Below, piece after piece: positions 1 to 8,464 of a DNA stretch of 64,000 nucleotides. The DNA comes from Phenylobacterium sp. GTDB lineage: Bacteria; Pseudomonadota; Alphaproteobacteria; Caulobacterales; Caulobacteraceae. The notes beneath the pieces are model-generated. The model was not told the origin of the DNA. It was given only the letters and a program-made list of their open reading frames with translations, and did no database searches. The position numbers and the translations under genes were made by a program. The stretch is taken from positions 62,001 through 126,000 of the forward strand of contig NZ_JAHBYD010000011.1 in NCBI RefSeq assembly GCF_019636135.1, written 5' to 3'. Within the stretch, counting starts at the first letter, position 1; every line of letters starts with the position of its first letter.

Positions 1-1036
1 CGTTGAGCGCGCCGGCCATGGTGTTGCCCTGCATGAAGCCGTAGCTCGACAGCAGCAGGAACAGCAGCGGCAGGACGGTCCACTGGCCGCCGATCCCGCT
101 GACCGCGGCGATCGTCATCAGCACGGCGAAGACCACGGCGACCGTGCTCGCGCGCCGCAGGACCGCGTCGGGGGTCATGCGCCGGAGCACGATCCGGTTG
201 ATCTGGCCCGTCCCGATCACGCCCAGGGCGTTGATCCCGAAGATCCAGGGATAGACGCCCGGCGAGTAGCCGTAGGCCCCCATGATCAGACCCGGCGACG
301 AGGAGATGTAGGTGAAGAGCGTGGCCCCGTTCAGGGCGCCGGCCAGCGCATAGCCGATCAGGCGCGGCTGGCGCAGCAGCGCGGCGTAGGCCTGGAACGG
401 GTTCTCCTTCGACGCCTGGATCGCGGTCGCCTCGGAGCGGGACTCGGTCATCCGCAGCGCCGCGGCGAGCAGCAGCGCCACGCCGACCGCGGTCATGAAC
501 CAGAAGTTGGACTGCCAGCCGCCGACGGTGAGCAGCATGCTGCCGAGGATCGGCGCCAGGATCGGCGCCAGGCCCATGATCAGCATCATCAGGCTGAGCA
601 TGCGGGCGGTCTCGGTGTGGTCGAACCGGTCGCGGATCACGGCGCGGGCGACCACGCCGCCGGCGCAGGCGCCCAGCGCCTGCACGAAGCGCGCGGCGAG
701 CAGCATCGTCGCCGAGGTCGCCATGGCGCAGGCCGCAGACGCCACAATGAAGATCACCACGCCCAGCACGATCGGGACGCGCCGCCCGATCCGGTCGGAC
801 CACGGGCCGTAGAACGGCTGGCCCACCGCCATCCCGGCCAGGAACGCCGCCACCGTCGCCTGCGCTTCGGCAGGATCGGCCCTCAGCCCCGCGGCGATGG
901 CCGGCAGGCTCGGCAGGTACATGTCGATGGCGAGCGGCCCCATGGCCGTCAGCGAGCCCAGGAGCACGACGAGGCCCCAGGGCGTGGGCGGCGGCGGGGT
1001 GGCGGAAGACTCGTTGGCGGACGTCACGGCGCCCAT
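1..1036 (-). CDS. Bcr/CflA-family MFS multidrug efflux transporter (3' end cut by window edge)
   Basis: Reading leftward from ATG at 1034-1036, the frame stays open to the window edge, giving 345 residues. After a proline-rich cytoplasmic N-terminus comes a first membrane segment ending in DMYLPSLPAIA, the hallmark of the 12-TM drug:H+ antiporter (Bcr/CflA) group. MFS motif A follows as GPWSDRIGRR, then LGACAGGVVARAVIRDR as in Bcr proteins. Several further hydrophobic helices are visible. The role is probably proton-driven export of small toxic molecules across the inner membrane; the substrate cannot be told. It is divergent from the epoxide-hydrolase-like gene, so the roughly 60 nt between them must hold both promoters. 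The C-terminus lies outside the window. Confidence 0.88.
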   Translation of the reverse strand, partial: MGAVTSANESSATPPPPTPWGLVVLLGSLTAMGPLAIDMYLPSLPAIAAGLRADPAEAQATVAAFLAGMAVGQPFYGPWSDRIGRRVPIVLGVVIFIVASAACAMATSATMLLAARFVQALGACAGGVVARAVIRDRFDHTETARMLSLMMLIMGLAPILAPILGSMLLTVGGWQSNFWFMTAVGVALLLAAALRMTESRSEATAIQASKENPFQAYAALLRQPRLIGYALAGALNGATLFTYISSSPGLIMGAYGYSPGVYPWIFGINALGVIGTGQINRIVLRRMTPDAVLRRASTVAVVFAVLMTIAAVSGIGGQWTVLPLLFLLLSSYGFMQGNTMAGALN

Positions 1037-1093
1037 GCGCTTACTGGCTAAGTCGGGATGTGGGAAACCCGGAATCGCTCGGAGGGACCTCGA

Positions 1094-2077
1094 ATGGGCG
1101 CGCTCGAGACCATGATGCCGCCGCCGAAGCGGGCGCGCGTGAACGGCGTGGAGATCGGCTACTACGAGGCCGGCCCGCGCGAGGGCGTCCCGATCGTGCT
1201 CAGCCACGGCTTCCCGGAGCTGGCGTTCTCGTGGCGCCACCAGATCAAGGCGCTGGGCGACGCCGGCCGCTGGGTGATCGCGCCCGACCAGCGCGGCTAC
1301 GGTCTCTCGGGCAAGCCGGGAGCCGTCCCCGACTACGACATCGACCACCTGACCGGCGACATGGCGGGCCTGCTCGACCACCTGGGCGTGGAGAAGGCGA
1401 TCTTCTGCGGCCACGACTGGGGCGGCTTCGTCGTGTGGCAGATGCCGCTGGTCCATCCGGAGCGGGTGGCGGGCGTCATCGGCCTCAACACGCCCTTCCT
1501 GCCGCGCGGACCGTCGGACCCCATCGCCGCGATGCGGGCGCGCTTCGGTCCCGACATGTACATCGTCTGGTTCCAGACCCCGGACGAGCCCGAGGCGGTG
1601 CTGGGCGCCGACACCAGGCGGACCATGGACTTCTTCATGCGCCGCCCGGCCGCCGGGCCGGTGGCGCCGCCGCCGTCGGCCTCGGGCTCGACCTTCGCCT
1701 TCCGCGACCTGCTGAAGGCGTGGGACCCGTCGGTCGATCCGCGCGAGCGGCTGCTGAGCGACGGCGAACTGGCGGTCTTCGCCGACGCCTTCCGCGACGG
1801 CGGCTTCTTCGGCCCCGTGAGCTGGTACCGCAACTTCACCCGCAACTGGGAACGCGCCGAGGCGCTGCCCACCCGGATCGACGGCCTCCCCTGCCTGATG
1901 ATCACGGCCGAACTGGACGCCGTGCTGCCGCCCGCCGCGGCGGAGCACATGCCCGCCTTCGTCGGCGACCTGGAGACGACCATGGTCAAGGGCTCGGGCC
2001 ACTGGACACAACAGGAGAAGCCGGGGGAGGTGAACCGCCTGATCCTGGACTGGCTGGACAGGCGGTTCCCGAAGTAG
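1094..2077 (+). CDS. alpha/beta hydrolase, epoxide hydrolase-like
   Basis: 327 residues. The fold shows the oxyanion motif HGFPE, the nucleophile elbow GHDWGG with Asp in place of Ser, and a C-terminal GHWTQQEKP carrying the catalytic His. An Asp nucleophile followed by Trp is typical of soluble epoxide hydrolases and of haloalkane or fluoroacetate dehalogenases. Epoxide hydrolase is the more likely activity because of the HGFPE sequence and the length. I chose ATG 1094 because GGAGGG (1081-1086) sits 7 nt upstream; an in-frame ATG at 1058 lacks such a site. The next gene starts 8 nt after the stop, suggesting a two-gene operon of alpha/beta hydrolases. Confidence 0.85.
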   Translation: MGALETMMPPPKRARVNGVEIGYYEAGPREGVPIVLSHGFPELAFSWRHQIKALGDAGRWVIAPDQRGYGLSGKPGAVPDYDIDHLTGDMAGLLDHLGVEKAIFCGHDWGGFVVWQMPLVHPERVAGVIGLNTPFLPRGPSDPIAAMRARFGPDMYIVWFQTPDEPEAVLGADTRRTMDFFMRRPAAGPVAPPPSASGSTFAFRDLLKAWDPSVDPRERLLSDGELAVFADAFRDGGFFGPVSWYRNFTRNWERAEALPTRIDGLPCLMITAELDAVLPPAAAEHMPAFVGDLETTMVKGSGHWTQQEKPGEVNRLILDWLDRRFPK

Positions 2078-2085
2078 AAGGGCGT

Positions 2086-3078
2086 ATGGAACGTAACACC
2101 CCGCCGCCCGCCGTGGCCGGCGCGCAGCACCGGCGCGGCCTGTTTCCCGACAACGAACCGTTCGCGAACGGCTGGCTCTCGACCGGCGGCCCGCACGAGG
2201 TGTTCTACGAGGAGTGCGGCAATCCCAACGGCAAGCCGTGCGTGATCCTGCACGGCGGCCCGGGCGGGGCGATCAACCCCACCATGCGGCGGTTCTTCGA
2301 CCCGGCGAAGTGGCGCATGGCGCTGTTCGACCAGCGCGGCTGCGGCAAGAGCCGGCCGAACGCCAGCCTGGACGACAACACCACCTGGAGCCTGATCGAC
2401 GACATCGAGCGCCTGCGCGAGCATCTGGGCGTCGAGAAGTGGGCCGTGTTCGGCGGCTCGTGGGGCTCCACGCTCGCCCTGGCCTACGCGATCAGGCGCC
2501 CCGAGCGGGTCACGGGCCTCGTCCTGCGCGGCATCTTCCTGCTGACCGAGCGCGAGCTGCGGTGGTTCTACCAGGACGGCGCGTCGTTCCTGTTCCCCGA
2601 CGCCTGGGCCCGCTTCTGCGCCCCGATCCCGCCGGCCGAGCGCGGCGACATGATCGGCGCCTACCACAAGCGCCTGACCCACCCCGACCGGCGCGTGCAG
2701 GCCGAGGCCGCGGCGGCCTGGAGCCAGTGGGAGGGCGACACCATCTCGATCCGCGGGCCGGAGGCGCGGCCGTCGAAGTTCAACGAGATCGACTTCGCGA
2801 TCGCCTTCGCCCGGATCGAGTGCCACTTCTTCGCCAACGGCGGCTTCTTCGACAGCCCGAACTGGATCCTGGAGAACCTCCACCGCATCGCCCGCATCCC
2901 CGGCTGGATCGTCCAGGGCCGCTTCGACGTGGTGACGCCGATGGAGAGCGCCTGGAAGCTGAAGCAGGCCTGGCCGGCGGCGCGGTTCGAGGTGGTCTGG
3001 GACGCCGGCCACGCCTCGACCGAGCCGGGCATCGTCGACGCCCTGGTGCGGGCCACCGACCAGGCGCTGACCCTCTGA
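2086..3078 (+). CDS. pip: prolyl aminopeptidase (proline iminopeptidase, peptidase S33)
   Basis: 330 residues, close to the usual length of bacterial proline iminopeptidases. The alpha/beta hydrolase core has HGGPGG (oxyanion), FDQRGCGKSRPN, the nucleophile elbow GGSWGST with catalytic Ser, and a late DAGHAS with the catalytic His. The segment around FARIECHFFANGGFF matches the cap region that binds the peptide N-terminus in this family. It should release N-terminal proline from peptides in the cytoplasm. The ATG at 2086 lies 8 nt after the preceding hydrolase gene, so the two are probably cotranscribed. Confidence 0.9.
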   Translation: MERNTPPPAVAGAQHRRGLFPDNEPFANGWLSTGGPHEVFYEECGNPNGKPCVILHGGPGGAINPTMRRFFDPAKWRMALFDQRGCGKSRPNASLDDNTTWSLIDDIERLREHLGVEKWAVFGGSWGSTLALAYAIRRPERVTGLVLRGIFLLTERELRWFYQDGASFLFPDAWARFCAPIPPAERGDMIGAYHKRLTHPDRRVQAEAAAAWSQWEGDTISIRGPEARPSKFNEIDFAIAFARIECHFFANGGFFDSPNWILENLHRIARIPGWIVQGRFDVVTPMESAWKLKQAWPAARFEVVWDAGHASTEPGIVDALVRATDQALTL

Positions 3079-3114
3079 GCGGGATGACCCGCCGCGACGC
3101 CAGCCTTCCGGCGG

Positions 3115-4710
3115 TCAGAACCGCCGCCGCCTGGCGTCCCTGAGGATCTCGGTCGCGGCGTTGTGGCCTGGCGCGCCCGTCACGCCGCCGCCGGGGTGCG
3201 TGCCCGAGCCGCACTGGTAGAGGCCTCGGATCGGGCTGCGGTAGTCGCCCGCGCCCAGGACCGGGCGGGCCGAGAAGAGCTGATCGAGGCTCAGGCGGCC
3301 GTGCATGATGTCGCCGGCCACGAGGCCGAAGGTGCGTTCGAGGTCGAGGGGGCTGAGCACCTGGCGGCCCAGCACGGACCTGGCGAAGCCCGGCGCGTGC
3401 TTCTCGACCGTGGCGATCATCAGGTCGGCGACCTCGTCGCGATGGTCGTCCCAGGCGCGGCCGCCGGGCAGCTCGGGCGCGACGTGCTGGCAGAACAGGC
3501 TGGCCACGTGCCGGCCGGGCGGCGCGAGGCTGTCGTCCAGGGTGGACGGGACCAGCATCTCGACGATGGGCGCCTTCGACCAGCCGTGCTCGCGGGCGTC
3601 GACGAAGGCGCGGTCCATGTAGGCCAGGGTCGGCGCGACGATGATGCCGCCGGTCATGTGGTCGCCCGGCTCGGGCGCGACGGTGAAGCGCGGCAGTTCG
3701 GACAGCGCCACGTTCATGCGGAACGTGCCCGAGCCGGAGCGGTAGCGGCCGATGCGCTCGCGGAAGTCGGCGGGCTGGGCGGCCGGATCGACCAGCTTCC
3801 CGAAGGTGAGCTGCGGGTGGAGGTTGGAGACTACCGCGCGGGCCTTCAGCACCTCGCCCGTGGCGGTGACGACGCCGGTGGCGCGGCCCTTCCCGGTGAG
3901 GATCTCGGCCACGGCGACGTTCGTGCGCAGCTCGACGCCGCGGGCGCGGCAGCAGGCGGCCATCGCCTGGGTGATCGCGCCCATGCCGCCGAGGGCGTGG
4001 CCCCACGCGCCCTTCCGGCCGTTCACCTCGCCGAAGACGTGGTGCAGCAGGACGTAGGCCGTGCCCGGCGTGTAGGGGCTGGCGTAGGCGCCGACGACGC
4101 CGTCGAAGCCGTAGGCGGCCTTGATGGGGTCGCTCTCGAACCAGCCGTCCAGCCAGTCGCCCGCCGATTGCGAGAACAGCGCCAGCAGGTCGCGCTTGGC
4201 GGTGAGCGTCAGCTTGGAGAGCCTGCGGCCGAGGACGGCGCTCTTCAGCAGCTCGGGCAGCGCCTCGGCGAACGAGCCCTCGACCAGGTTGGGCGGCGTC
4301 TGGATCACCACTTCACGCAGGACGTCGGCGATGGCGTCGAGGCGGTCCCAGTAGGCCGGCAGGCGCTCGGCGTCCTTCGGCGAGAACCGCGCGGTCTCGG
4401 CCTGGGTGATCCCGTCGCCCACGAAGAAGCGGTCGCCGTCGAGCGGCAGGAAGTTGGCCATCTTCCGCTCGACCACCCTCAGGCCGTGGCCGTGCAGGTC
4501 GAGGTCGCGGATCACCTTCGGGTTCAGGAGCGACACGGTGTAGCTGGCTGTCGAGTTGCGGAAGCCGGGATGGAATTCCTCCGTCACCGCCGCCCCGCCC
4601 AGCACGCCCCGGCGCTCCAGCACCGTCACCTTCAGTCCGCCCGCGGCCAGGTAGGCGGCGCAGGTCAGGCCGTTGTGCCCGCCGCCCACGATGATCACGT
4701 CGCTCGCCAT
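3115..4710 (-). CDS. CrtI/PYROXD2-like FAD-dependent oxidoreductase
   Basis: 531 residues. The N-terminus is a dinucleotide-binding Rossmann motif VIIVGGGHNGLTCAAYLA, followed by LERRGVLGGAAVTEE. The C-terminus has GLYQCGSGTHPGGGVTGAPG, the FAD-binding signature shared by phytoene desaturases and the PYROXD2 group. No carotenoid genes lie nearby, so a role in carotenogenesis is not supported; a membrane-associated amine or polyene oxidoreductase is as likely. I chose ATG 4710 because the protein then begins MASDVIIVGGG, right at the Rossmann fold; upstream codons read as non-conserved Arg/Pro-rich sequence. It is convergent with the prolyl aminopeptidase gene and divergent from nhaA. Confidence 0.82.
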   Translation of the reverse strand: MASDVIIVGGGHNGLTCAAYLAAGGLKVTVLERRGVLGGAAVTEEFHPGFRNSTASYTVSLLNPKVIRDLDLHGHGLRVVERKMANFLPLDGDRFFVGDGITQAETARFSPKDAERLPAYWDRLDAIADVLREVVIQTPPNLVEGSFAEALPELLKSAVLGRRLSKLTLTAKRDLLALFSQSAGDWLDGWFESDPIKAAYGFDGVVGAYASPYTPGTAYVLLHHVFGEVNGRKGAWGHALGGMGAITQAMAACCRARGVELRTNVAVAEILTGKGRATGVVTATGEVLKARAVVSNLHPQLTFGKLVDPAAQPADFRERIGRYRSGSGTFRMNVALSELPRFTVAPEPGDHMTGGIIVAPTLAYMDRAFVDAREHGWSKAPIVEMLVPSTLDDSLAPPGRHVASLFCQHVAPELPGGRAWDDHRDEVADLMIATVEKHAPGFARSVLGRQVLSPLDLERTFGLVAGDIMHGRLSLDQLFSARPVLGAGDYRSPIRGLYQCGSGTHPGGGVTGAPGHNAATEILRDARRRRF

Positions 4711-4904
4711 GGGCGCCCGATGGCACGGGCGCGTTCGACGGGCAAGCCGACCGGTTCCGCTTGCCCGCGGCGGTCGGCCGGCTATGCTTCCGGGCAGACA
4801 TCGGGTCGCGCTCCAGCGACCGGGCTGGCGCCCTTCCCGGCGAATCCAGTCAGGCGTCCGTCGATAACCTGACGCCACGACCGCTGACCCTCCGGGAGGC
4901 CGCC

Positions 4905-6101
4905 GTGGCGCGCAAACTGACCTTCGAATTCCTCCGCACCGAGGCCGCCTCGGCGAGCGTGCTGGCGCTGGCCGCCGTCGCCGCGCTGGTCGCGGCCAAC
5001 TCGCCGTGGTCCGCCGCCTACTTCGGAATGCTGAAGAGCGTCCAGCCGCTCACGATCGGTCCCTTCGCCCTGGAGATGACCGTCTCGGAGTGGATCAAGG
5101 AAGGGCTGATGGCGCTCTTCTTCCTGGTCGTGGGCCTGGAGATCAAGCACGAGATCCTGCGCGGCGAGCTCAGCGATCCGCGCAAGCTCGCCACTCCGGT
5201 CGTCGCCGCCCTGGGCGGGATGCTGGGGCCGGTGGTGGTCTACCTGATCCTGGCGGCGACGACAGGCGCGCCGCACGCCGGCTGGCCGATCCCGGTGGCG
5301 ACCGACATCGCCTTCGCCCTGGGCCTGCTGGCCTTGGTCGGGCGGGGCCTGCCGCCGTCGCTGCGCATCTTCCTGCTGACCCTCGCCATCGTCGACGACC
5401 TGGGCGCCATCGTGCTGATCGGGGCGCTGTACAGCGGGGGGACGGACTGGGCGATGGCCGCGGCGGCGGCCGGCATCCTGGCGGCGATGGGCCTGGTCGC
5501 GCGATGGGTGCGCGTGCCTTCGCCATTCTGGATCGTCGCCTTCGCCATGGTCTGGTGGCTGACGGTGCTGGCGGGCCTCAGCACGTCGCTCGCGGCGGTG
5601 GCGTTCGCCGCGATCGTGCCCTTGCGCGCGCGGGCCGACAACCACCAGAGCCCCTTGCAGGAGGCGATGCACGACCTGCACCCCTGGAACGCCTTCCTGG
5701 TGCTACCCCTCTTCGCCTTCGCCAAGGCGGGCGTGGCGCTCACCGGCCTGTCGCCGGCGCAGGCGTTGGCCCCGCTGGTCGTGGCGATCGCGCTGGGCCT
5801 GTTCCTCGGCAAGCAGGCGGGGGTGCTGGGGGCCGTCTGGCTGGTCTCGCGGCTCGGCCTGGGCCGGCGGCCGGACGGCGCGACATGGCTGCAACTCTAC
5901 GGGGTCGGCCTGCTCTGCGGCGTCGGCTTCACCATGAGCCTCTTCATCGGGGCCCTGGCGTTCCCCGGCGACGCCGTCGACCTGCAGACCGAGGCGAAGC
6001 TGGGCGTGCTGGGGGGCAGCGTGCTGTCGGCCATCGCCGGCGCGATCGTGCTGGGCGCCGCGCGGCGCAGGGGCGCGCAGGCGGAGAAGGAGACGGCGTG
6101 A
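4905..6101 (+). CDS. nhaA: Na+/H+ antiporter NhaA
   Basis: 398 residues, close to the 388 of E. coli NhaA. The sequence shows about twelve hydrophobic helices and the family landmarks FLVVGLEIKHEILRGEL, TDIAFALGLL, IVDDLGAIVLI (the paired Asp of the ion-binding site) and a late GFTMSLFIGALAF. It exchanges cytoplasmic Na+ or Li+ for external protons and so protects against salt and alkali. I chose GTG 4905 because GGGAGG (4894-4899) sits 5 nt upstream and the product MARKLTFEFLRTEAAS starts as NhaA proteins do. The stop overlaps the start of the next gene (TGATG), so the two are translationally coupled. Confidence 0.93.
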   Translation: MARKLTFEFLRTEAASASVLALAAVAALVAANSPWSAAYFGMLKSVQPLTIGPFALEMTVSEWIKEGLMALFFLVVGLEIKHEILRGELSDPRKLATPVVAALGGMLGPVVVYLILAATTGAPHAGWPIPVATDIAFALGLLALVGRGLPPSLRIFLLTLAIVDDLGAIVLIGALYSGGTDWAMAAAAAGILAAMGLVARWVRVPSPFWIVAFAMVWWLTVLAGLSTSLAAVAFAAIVPLRARADNHQSPLQEAMHDLHPWNAFLVLPLFAFAKAGVALTGLSPAQALAPLVVAIALGLFLGKQAGVLGAVWLVSRLGLGRRPDGATWLQLYGVGLLCGVGFTMSLFIGALAFPGDAVDLQTEAKLGVLGGSVLSAIAGAIVLGAARRRGAQAEKETA

Positions 6102-6496
6102 TGTCGTTCGAGTCGTGGATGCTGTTCGGCGGCATGGTCCTGGGGCTGGTCCACATGACGGCGGCCTCGTTCACGTTCAAGGCGCAGGTCGGCAACGCCT
6201 ACACGGTGGGCGCGCGCGACGACGACCTGCGGCCGCGAGGCGTCGCCGGCCGCCTCGACCGGGCGCAACGCAACTTCCTCGAGACCTTCCCGATCTTCGC
6301 GGCGGCGGTGCTGCTCCTCGAGCACCTGGGGCGGACCGGCTCGACGTTGGGCGTATGGGGCGCGGGAATGTACCTGGCGGGCCGCGTCGCCTTCCTGCCC
6401 CTGTACGCCGCGGGACTGCCCTGGGTCCGCACGCTGAGCTGGAACTTCGCGACGCTCGGCCTGGTCCTGGCGATGACGGCGGTCGTCGTCGGCTGA
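6101..6496 (+). CDS. MAPEG-family membrane protein
   Basis: 131 residues with about four hydrophobic segments. Two stretches fit the MAPEG group (microsomal glutathione-transferase and eicosanoid-enzyme relatives): RLDRAQRNFLETFPIFAAAV, and a later RVAFLPLYAAGLPWVRTLSW. Bacterial members are small integral membrane proteins of unknown or glutathione-linked function. The start overlaps the nhaA stop by one base, so it is translated with NhaA. No physiological link between the two is evident from sequence. Confidence 0.8.
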   Translation: MSFESWMLFGGMVLGLVHMTAASFTFKAQVGNAYTVGARDDDLRPRGVAGRLDRAQRNFLETFPIFAAAVLLLEHLGRTGSTLGVWGAGMYLAGRVAFLPLYAAGLPWVRTLSWNFATLGLVLAMTAVVVG

Positions 6497-6532
6497 CGGG
6501 GAACCGCACCGCTTCAGGACCATTCCGTGCGG

Positions 6533-7411
6533 ATGGCCAGGCTCCGGATCCGACACGAGACGCACTACAGCTACGAGCGGCCCGTGTCGTTCGCGGCGCA
6601 CCGCATGCTGCTGCGGCCGCGGGACAGCCACGCGATCCGGGTGACGGACGCGGTGCTGACCGTCTCGCCGCCCGGCGACACGCGCTGGGTCTACGACGCC
6701 CTCGGGAACTCGGTCTGCTGCTTCACCCCGGGCGGGGAATCGACGGGCCTCTCGATCATCTCGGAGCTCACCATCGAGCGCTTCCCGGCGCATCTCGCGG
6801 ACCTGGAGGTCGACGACCCGCAGACCGCCACGCCGATCGTCTACACGCCGCCGGACCGGGCGGTGCTGGCCCCGTTCATCGACCCGGCGACCGAGGACGC
6901 GGACGGCGACCTGCTGAAGTGGCTGCGCGGGCAGATGGGGAGCCCGCACGAGCCGGCGCTGGACTTCCTCCTGCGGATGAACCGGACCATCCACGACGGC
7001 TTCGAATACCAGGCCCGCGACATCGGCGCGGCGCAGGAGCCGTCGCACACGGTCAGGCTGGGGGCCGGCACCTGCCGCGACTTCGCCTGGCTGATGGTCG
7101 AGGCGCTGCGCCGGCTGGGCTATGCGGCGCGCTTCGTGACCGGCTACCTCTATTCGCCGGGCGAGAGCGCGATGCGCGGCGCCGGCGCGACCCACGCCTG
7201 GTGCGAGGTGTTCCTGCCCGACCTGGGCTGGACCGAGCTGGATCCCACCAACGCCATCGCCGAGAGCCCAGACCTCATCCCGGTGGCGGTGGCGCGGACG
7301 CCGGCGGAGGCCACGCCGATCTGCGGCGCGATCCACGGGGACCCGGGCGACACGCGCCTGACCGTTCACGTGGATGTGCGCCCCGACGATTCGCTCCAGG
7401 CGGCCGCCTGA
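6533..7411 (+). CDS. transglutaminase-like cysteine protease family protein
   Basis: 292 residues. The N-terminal 80 or so residues (RIRHETHYSYERPVSFAAHR) match the beta domain found in front of bacterial transglutaminase-like domains. The core follows with the catalytic Cys in GAGTCRDFAWLM, His in GATHAWCEVFLP and Asp in LGWTELDPTN. Such proteins are usually cytoplasmic peptidases or amidases of unknown substrate, often encoded with alpha-E or circularly permuted ATP-grasp proteins, which are absent here. ATG 6533 was preferred over GTG 6527, six bases upstream; the choice is uncertain. Confidence 0.87.
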   Translation: MARLRIRHETHYSYERPVSFAAHRMLLRPRDSHAIRVTDAVLTVSPPGDTRWVYDALGNSVCCFTPGGESTGLSIISELTIERFPAHLADLEVDDPQTATPIVYTPPDRAVLAPFIDPATEDADGDLLKWLRGQMGSPHEPALDFLLRMNRTIHDGFEYQARDIGAAQEPSHTVRLGAGTCRDFAWLMVEALRRLGYAARFVTGYLYSPGESAMRGAGATHAWCEVFLPDLGWTELDPTNAIAESPDLIPVAVARTPAEATPICGAIHGDPGDTRLTVHVDVRPDDSLQAAA

Positions 7412-7443
7412 GTCATTGATTCGACCCGACGGAGGGCTCGCCC

Positions 7444-7587
7444 ATGACCACCGGCTTCCAGCAGCAGGACTCCCTCGGGATCAGCTTCCCCCGGCAGGCC
7501 ACCAGCCCGCAGCATGGACAGAAGGGGCCGAAGAAGCCGCTGCCCGTCCCCGCGCCCCGCAGCTATCCGCCGCGTCCTGGACACTAG
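7444..7587 (+). CDS. small hypothetical protein, 47 aa
   Basis: A 47-residue frame starting ATG 7444 behind GGAGGG (about 7431-7436), which is a good ribosome binding site. The product begins MTTGFQQQDSLGISFP and ends in a basic, Pro-rich tail (KKPLPVPAPRSYPPRP). It has no signal peptide or membrane segment. It sits 32 nt after the transglutaminase gene on the same strand and may be cotranscribed. I do not recognise it. The ribosome binding site and GC-rich third positions support it; short length is the main doubt. Confidence 0.5.
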   Translation: MTTGFQQQDSLGISFPRQATSPQHGQKGPKKPLPVPAPRSYPPRPGH

Positions 7588-7646
7588 AACGGCACGTACA
7601 TCCCGCTAGATTGCCGCCGAGGGTGGAAACCAGGGTCCTGCCGAAC

Positions 7647-8261
7647 ATGTCCGAACGCCTGCTGATCGCGCGCCGCACACTCGTCCTCGGAGGCGTGGGT
7701 GGCCTCGTCCTGCCGCCGGCCGCCTGGGCCGCCCTGCCGCCGCGCCTGGCGTTCCAGGTGTTCCGCAACGGGACCAAGGTGGGCGAGCACGTGGTGAGCT
7801 TCAGCGGCGACGACGACGCCCGCACGGCCACCACCAATGTGGCGATGACGGTGAAGGTCGGGCCGGTGCCGGTCTACAAGTACAAGCACACGGCCGTGGA
7901 GAAGTGGGTCGACGGCAAGTGGGCCAGCGTCGAGACCACCACCGACGGCAACGGCAAGATCACCAAGGTCTCGGCGCGCCAGATGGGCGGCTACGTGCAG
8001 ATCAACGGCCCGGCCGGCGCGGTGCGCGGCCCCGCCAACGCGCTCCCGCTCAGCCACTGGAACCAGGGCAACTTCGGAAAGCCGCTGTTCAACCAGCAGG
8101 AAGGCAAGATGCTGAAGGTGACCTGCACCCAGGTGAAGCCCGGCCAGTGGCAGATCCGCGGCGAAGCCGAGATCGACGACTTCTATGACGCCCAGGGCAA
8201 CTGGCTGGCGCTCAAGGGCAAGCTCGAGGACGGCTCGAAGATGGAATACAGGCGGGTCTGA
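7647..8261 (+). CDS. exported DUF6134-like protein
   Basis: 204 residues. The N-terminus (LLIARRTLVLGGVGGLVLPPAAWA) is a signal peptide with paired arginines, possibly Tat-dependent. The mature part resembles DUF6134 proteins, with stretches such as FQVFRNGTKVGEHVVSF, VYKYKHTAVEKWVDGKW and LPLSHWNQGN. These are periplasmic beta-rich proteins of unknown role, likely barrel-shaped. I named the family from memory of its pattern, so the DUF number is tentative. The start was placed at ATG 7647, immediately before the signal peptide. Confidence 0.68.
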   Translation: MSERLLIARRTLVLGGVGGLVLPPAAWAALPPRLAFQVFRNGTKVGEHVVSFSGDDDARTATTNVAMTVKVGPVPVYKYKHTAVEKWVDGKWASVETTTDGNGKITKVSARQMGGYVQINGPAGAVRGPANALPLSHWNQGNFGKPLFNQQEGKMLKVTCTQVKPGQWQIRGEAEIDDFYDAQGNWLALKGKLEDGSKMEYRRV

Positions 8262-8281
8262 TCCTCGCACGGACACGACTT

Positions 8282-8307
8282 GCCTCCCGCCGCCCCGCGG
8301 GGGAGGC
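8282..8307 (+). other. GC-rich hairpin after the DUF6134-like gene
   Basis: GCCTCCC (8282-8288) pairs with GGGAGGC (8301-8307), with further GC pairs possible inside the loop. It lies 20 nt after the stop of the exported protein gene. It could stop transcription, but no T-run follows, so it is not a standard intrinsic terminator. Confidence 0.4.
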
Positions 8308-8464
8308 GACGCGCTTGTGACCCGGCGCGACCGTGCGTAAGGTCACCGACCATGTGTCCCGGTTGCGAACGCACCAGGGGTTAGCAGCCCCCGCCGAATC
8401 CAAGGCTCCCCGCCCCGCGCGGGCATGAGCCTTTGTGCGCACCTCTGCCTCGGGCGTTCCTTCC

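Noticed and set aside
1333..3012. Long minus-strand frame across the two alpha/beta hydrolase genes
   Set aside because: It spans two genes with clear catalytic motifs and shows only Arg/Ala/Pro-rich sequence, typical of antisense frames at high GC.
4761..4904. Longer N-terminus for NhaA from TTG 4761
   Set aside because: The extra 48 residues are not membrane-like or conserved, and GTG 4905 has a good ribosome binding site.
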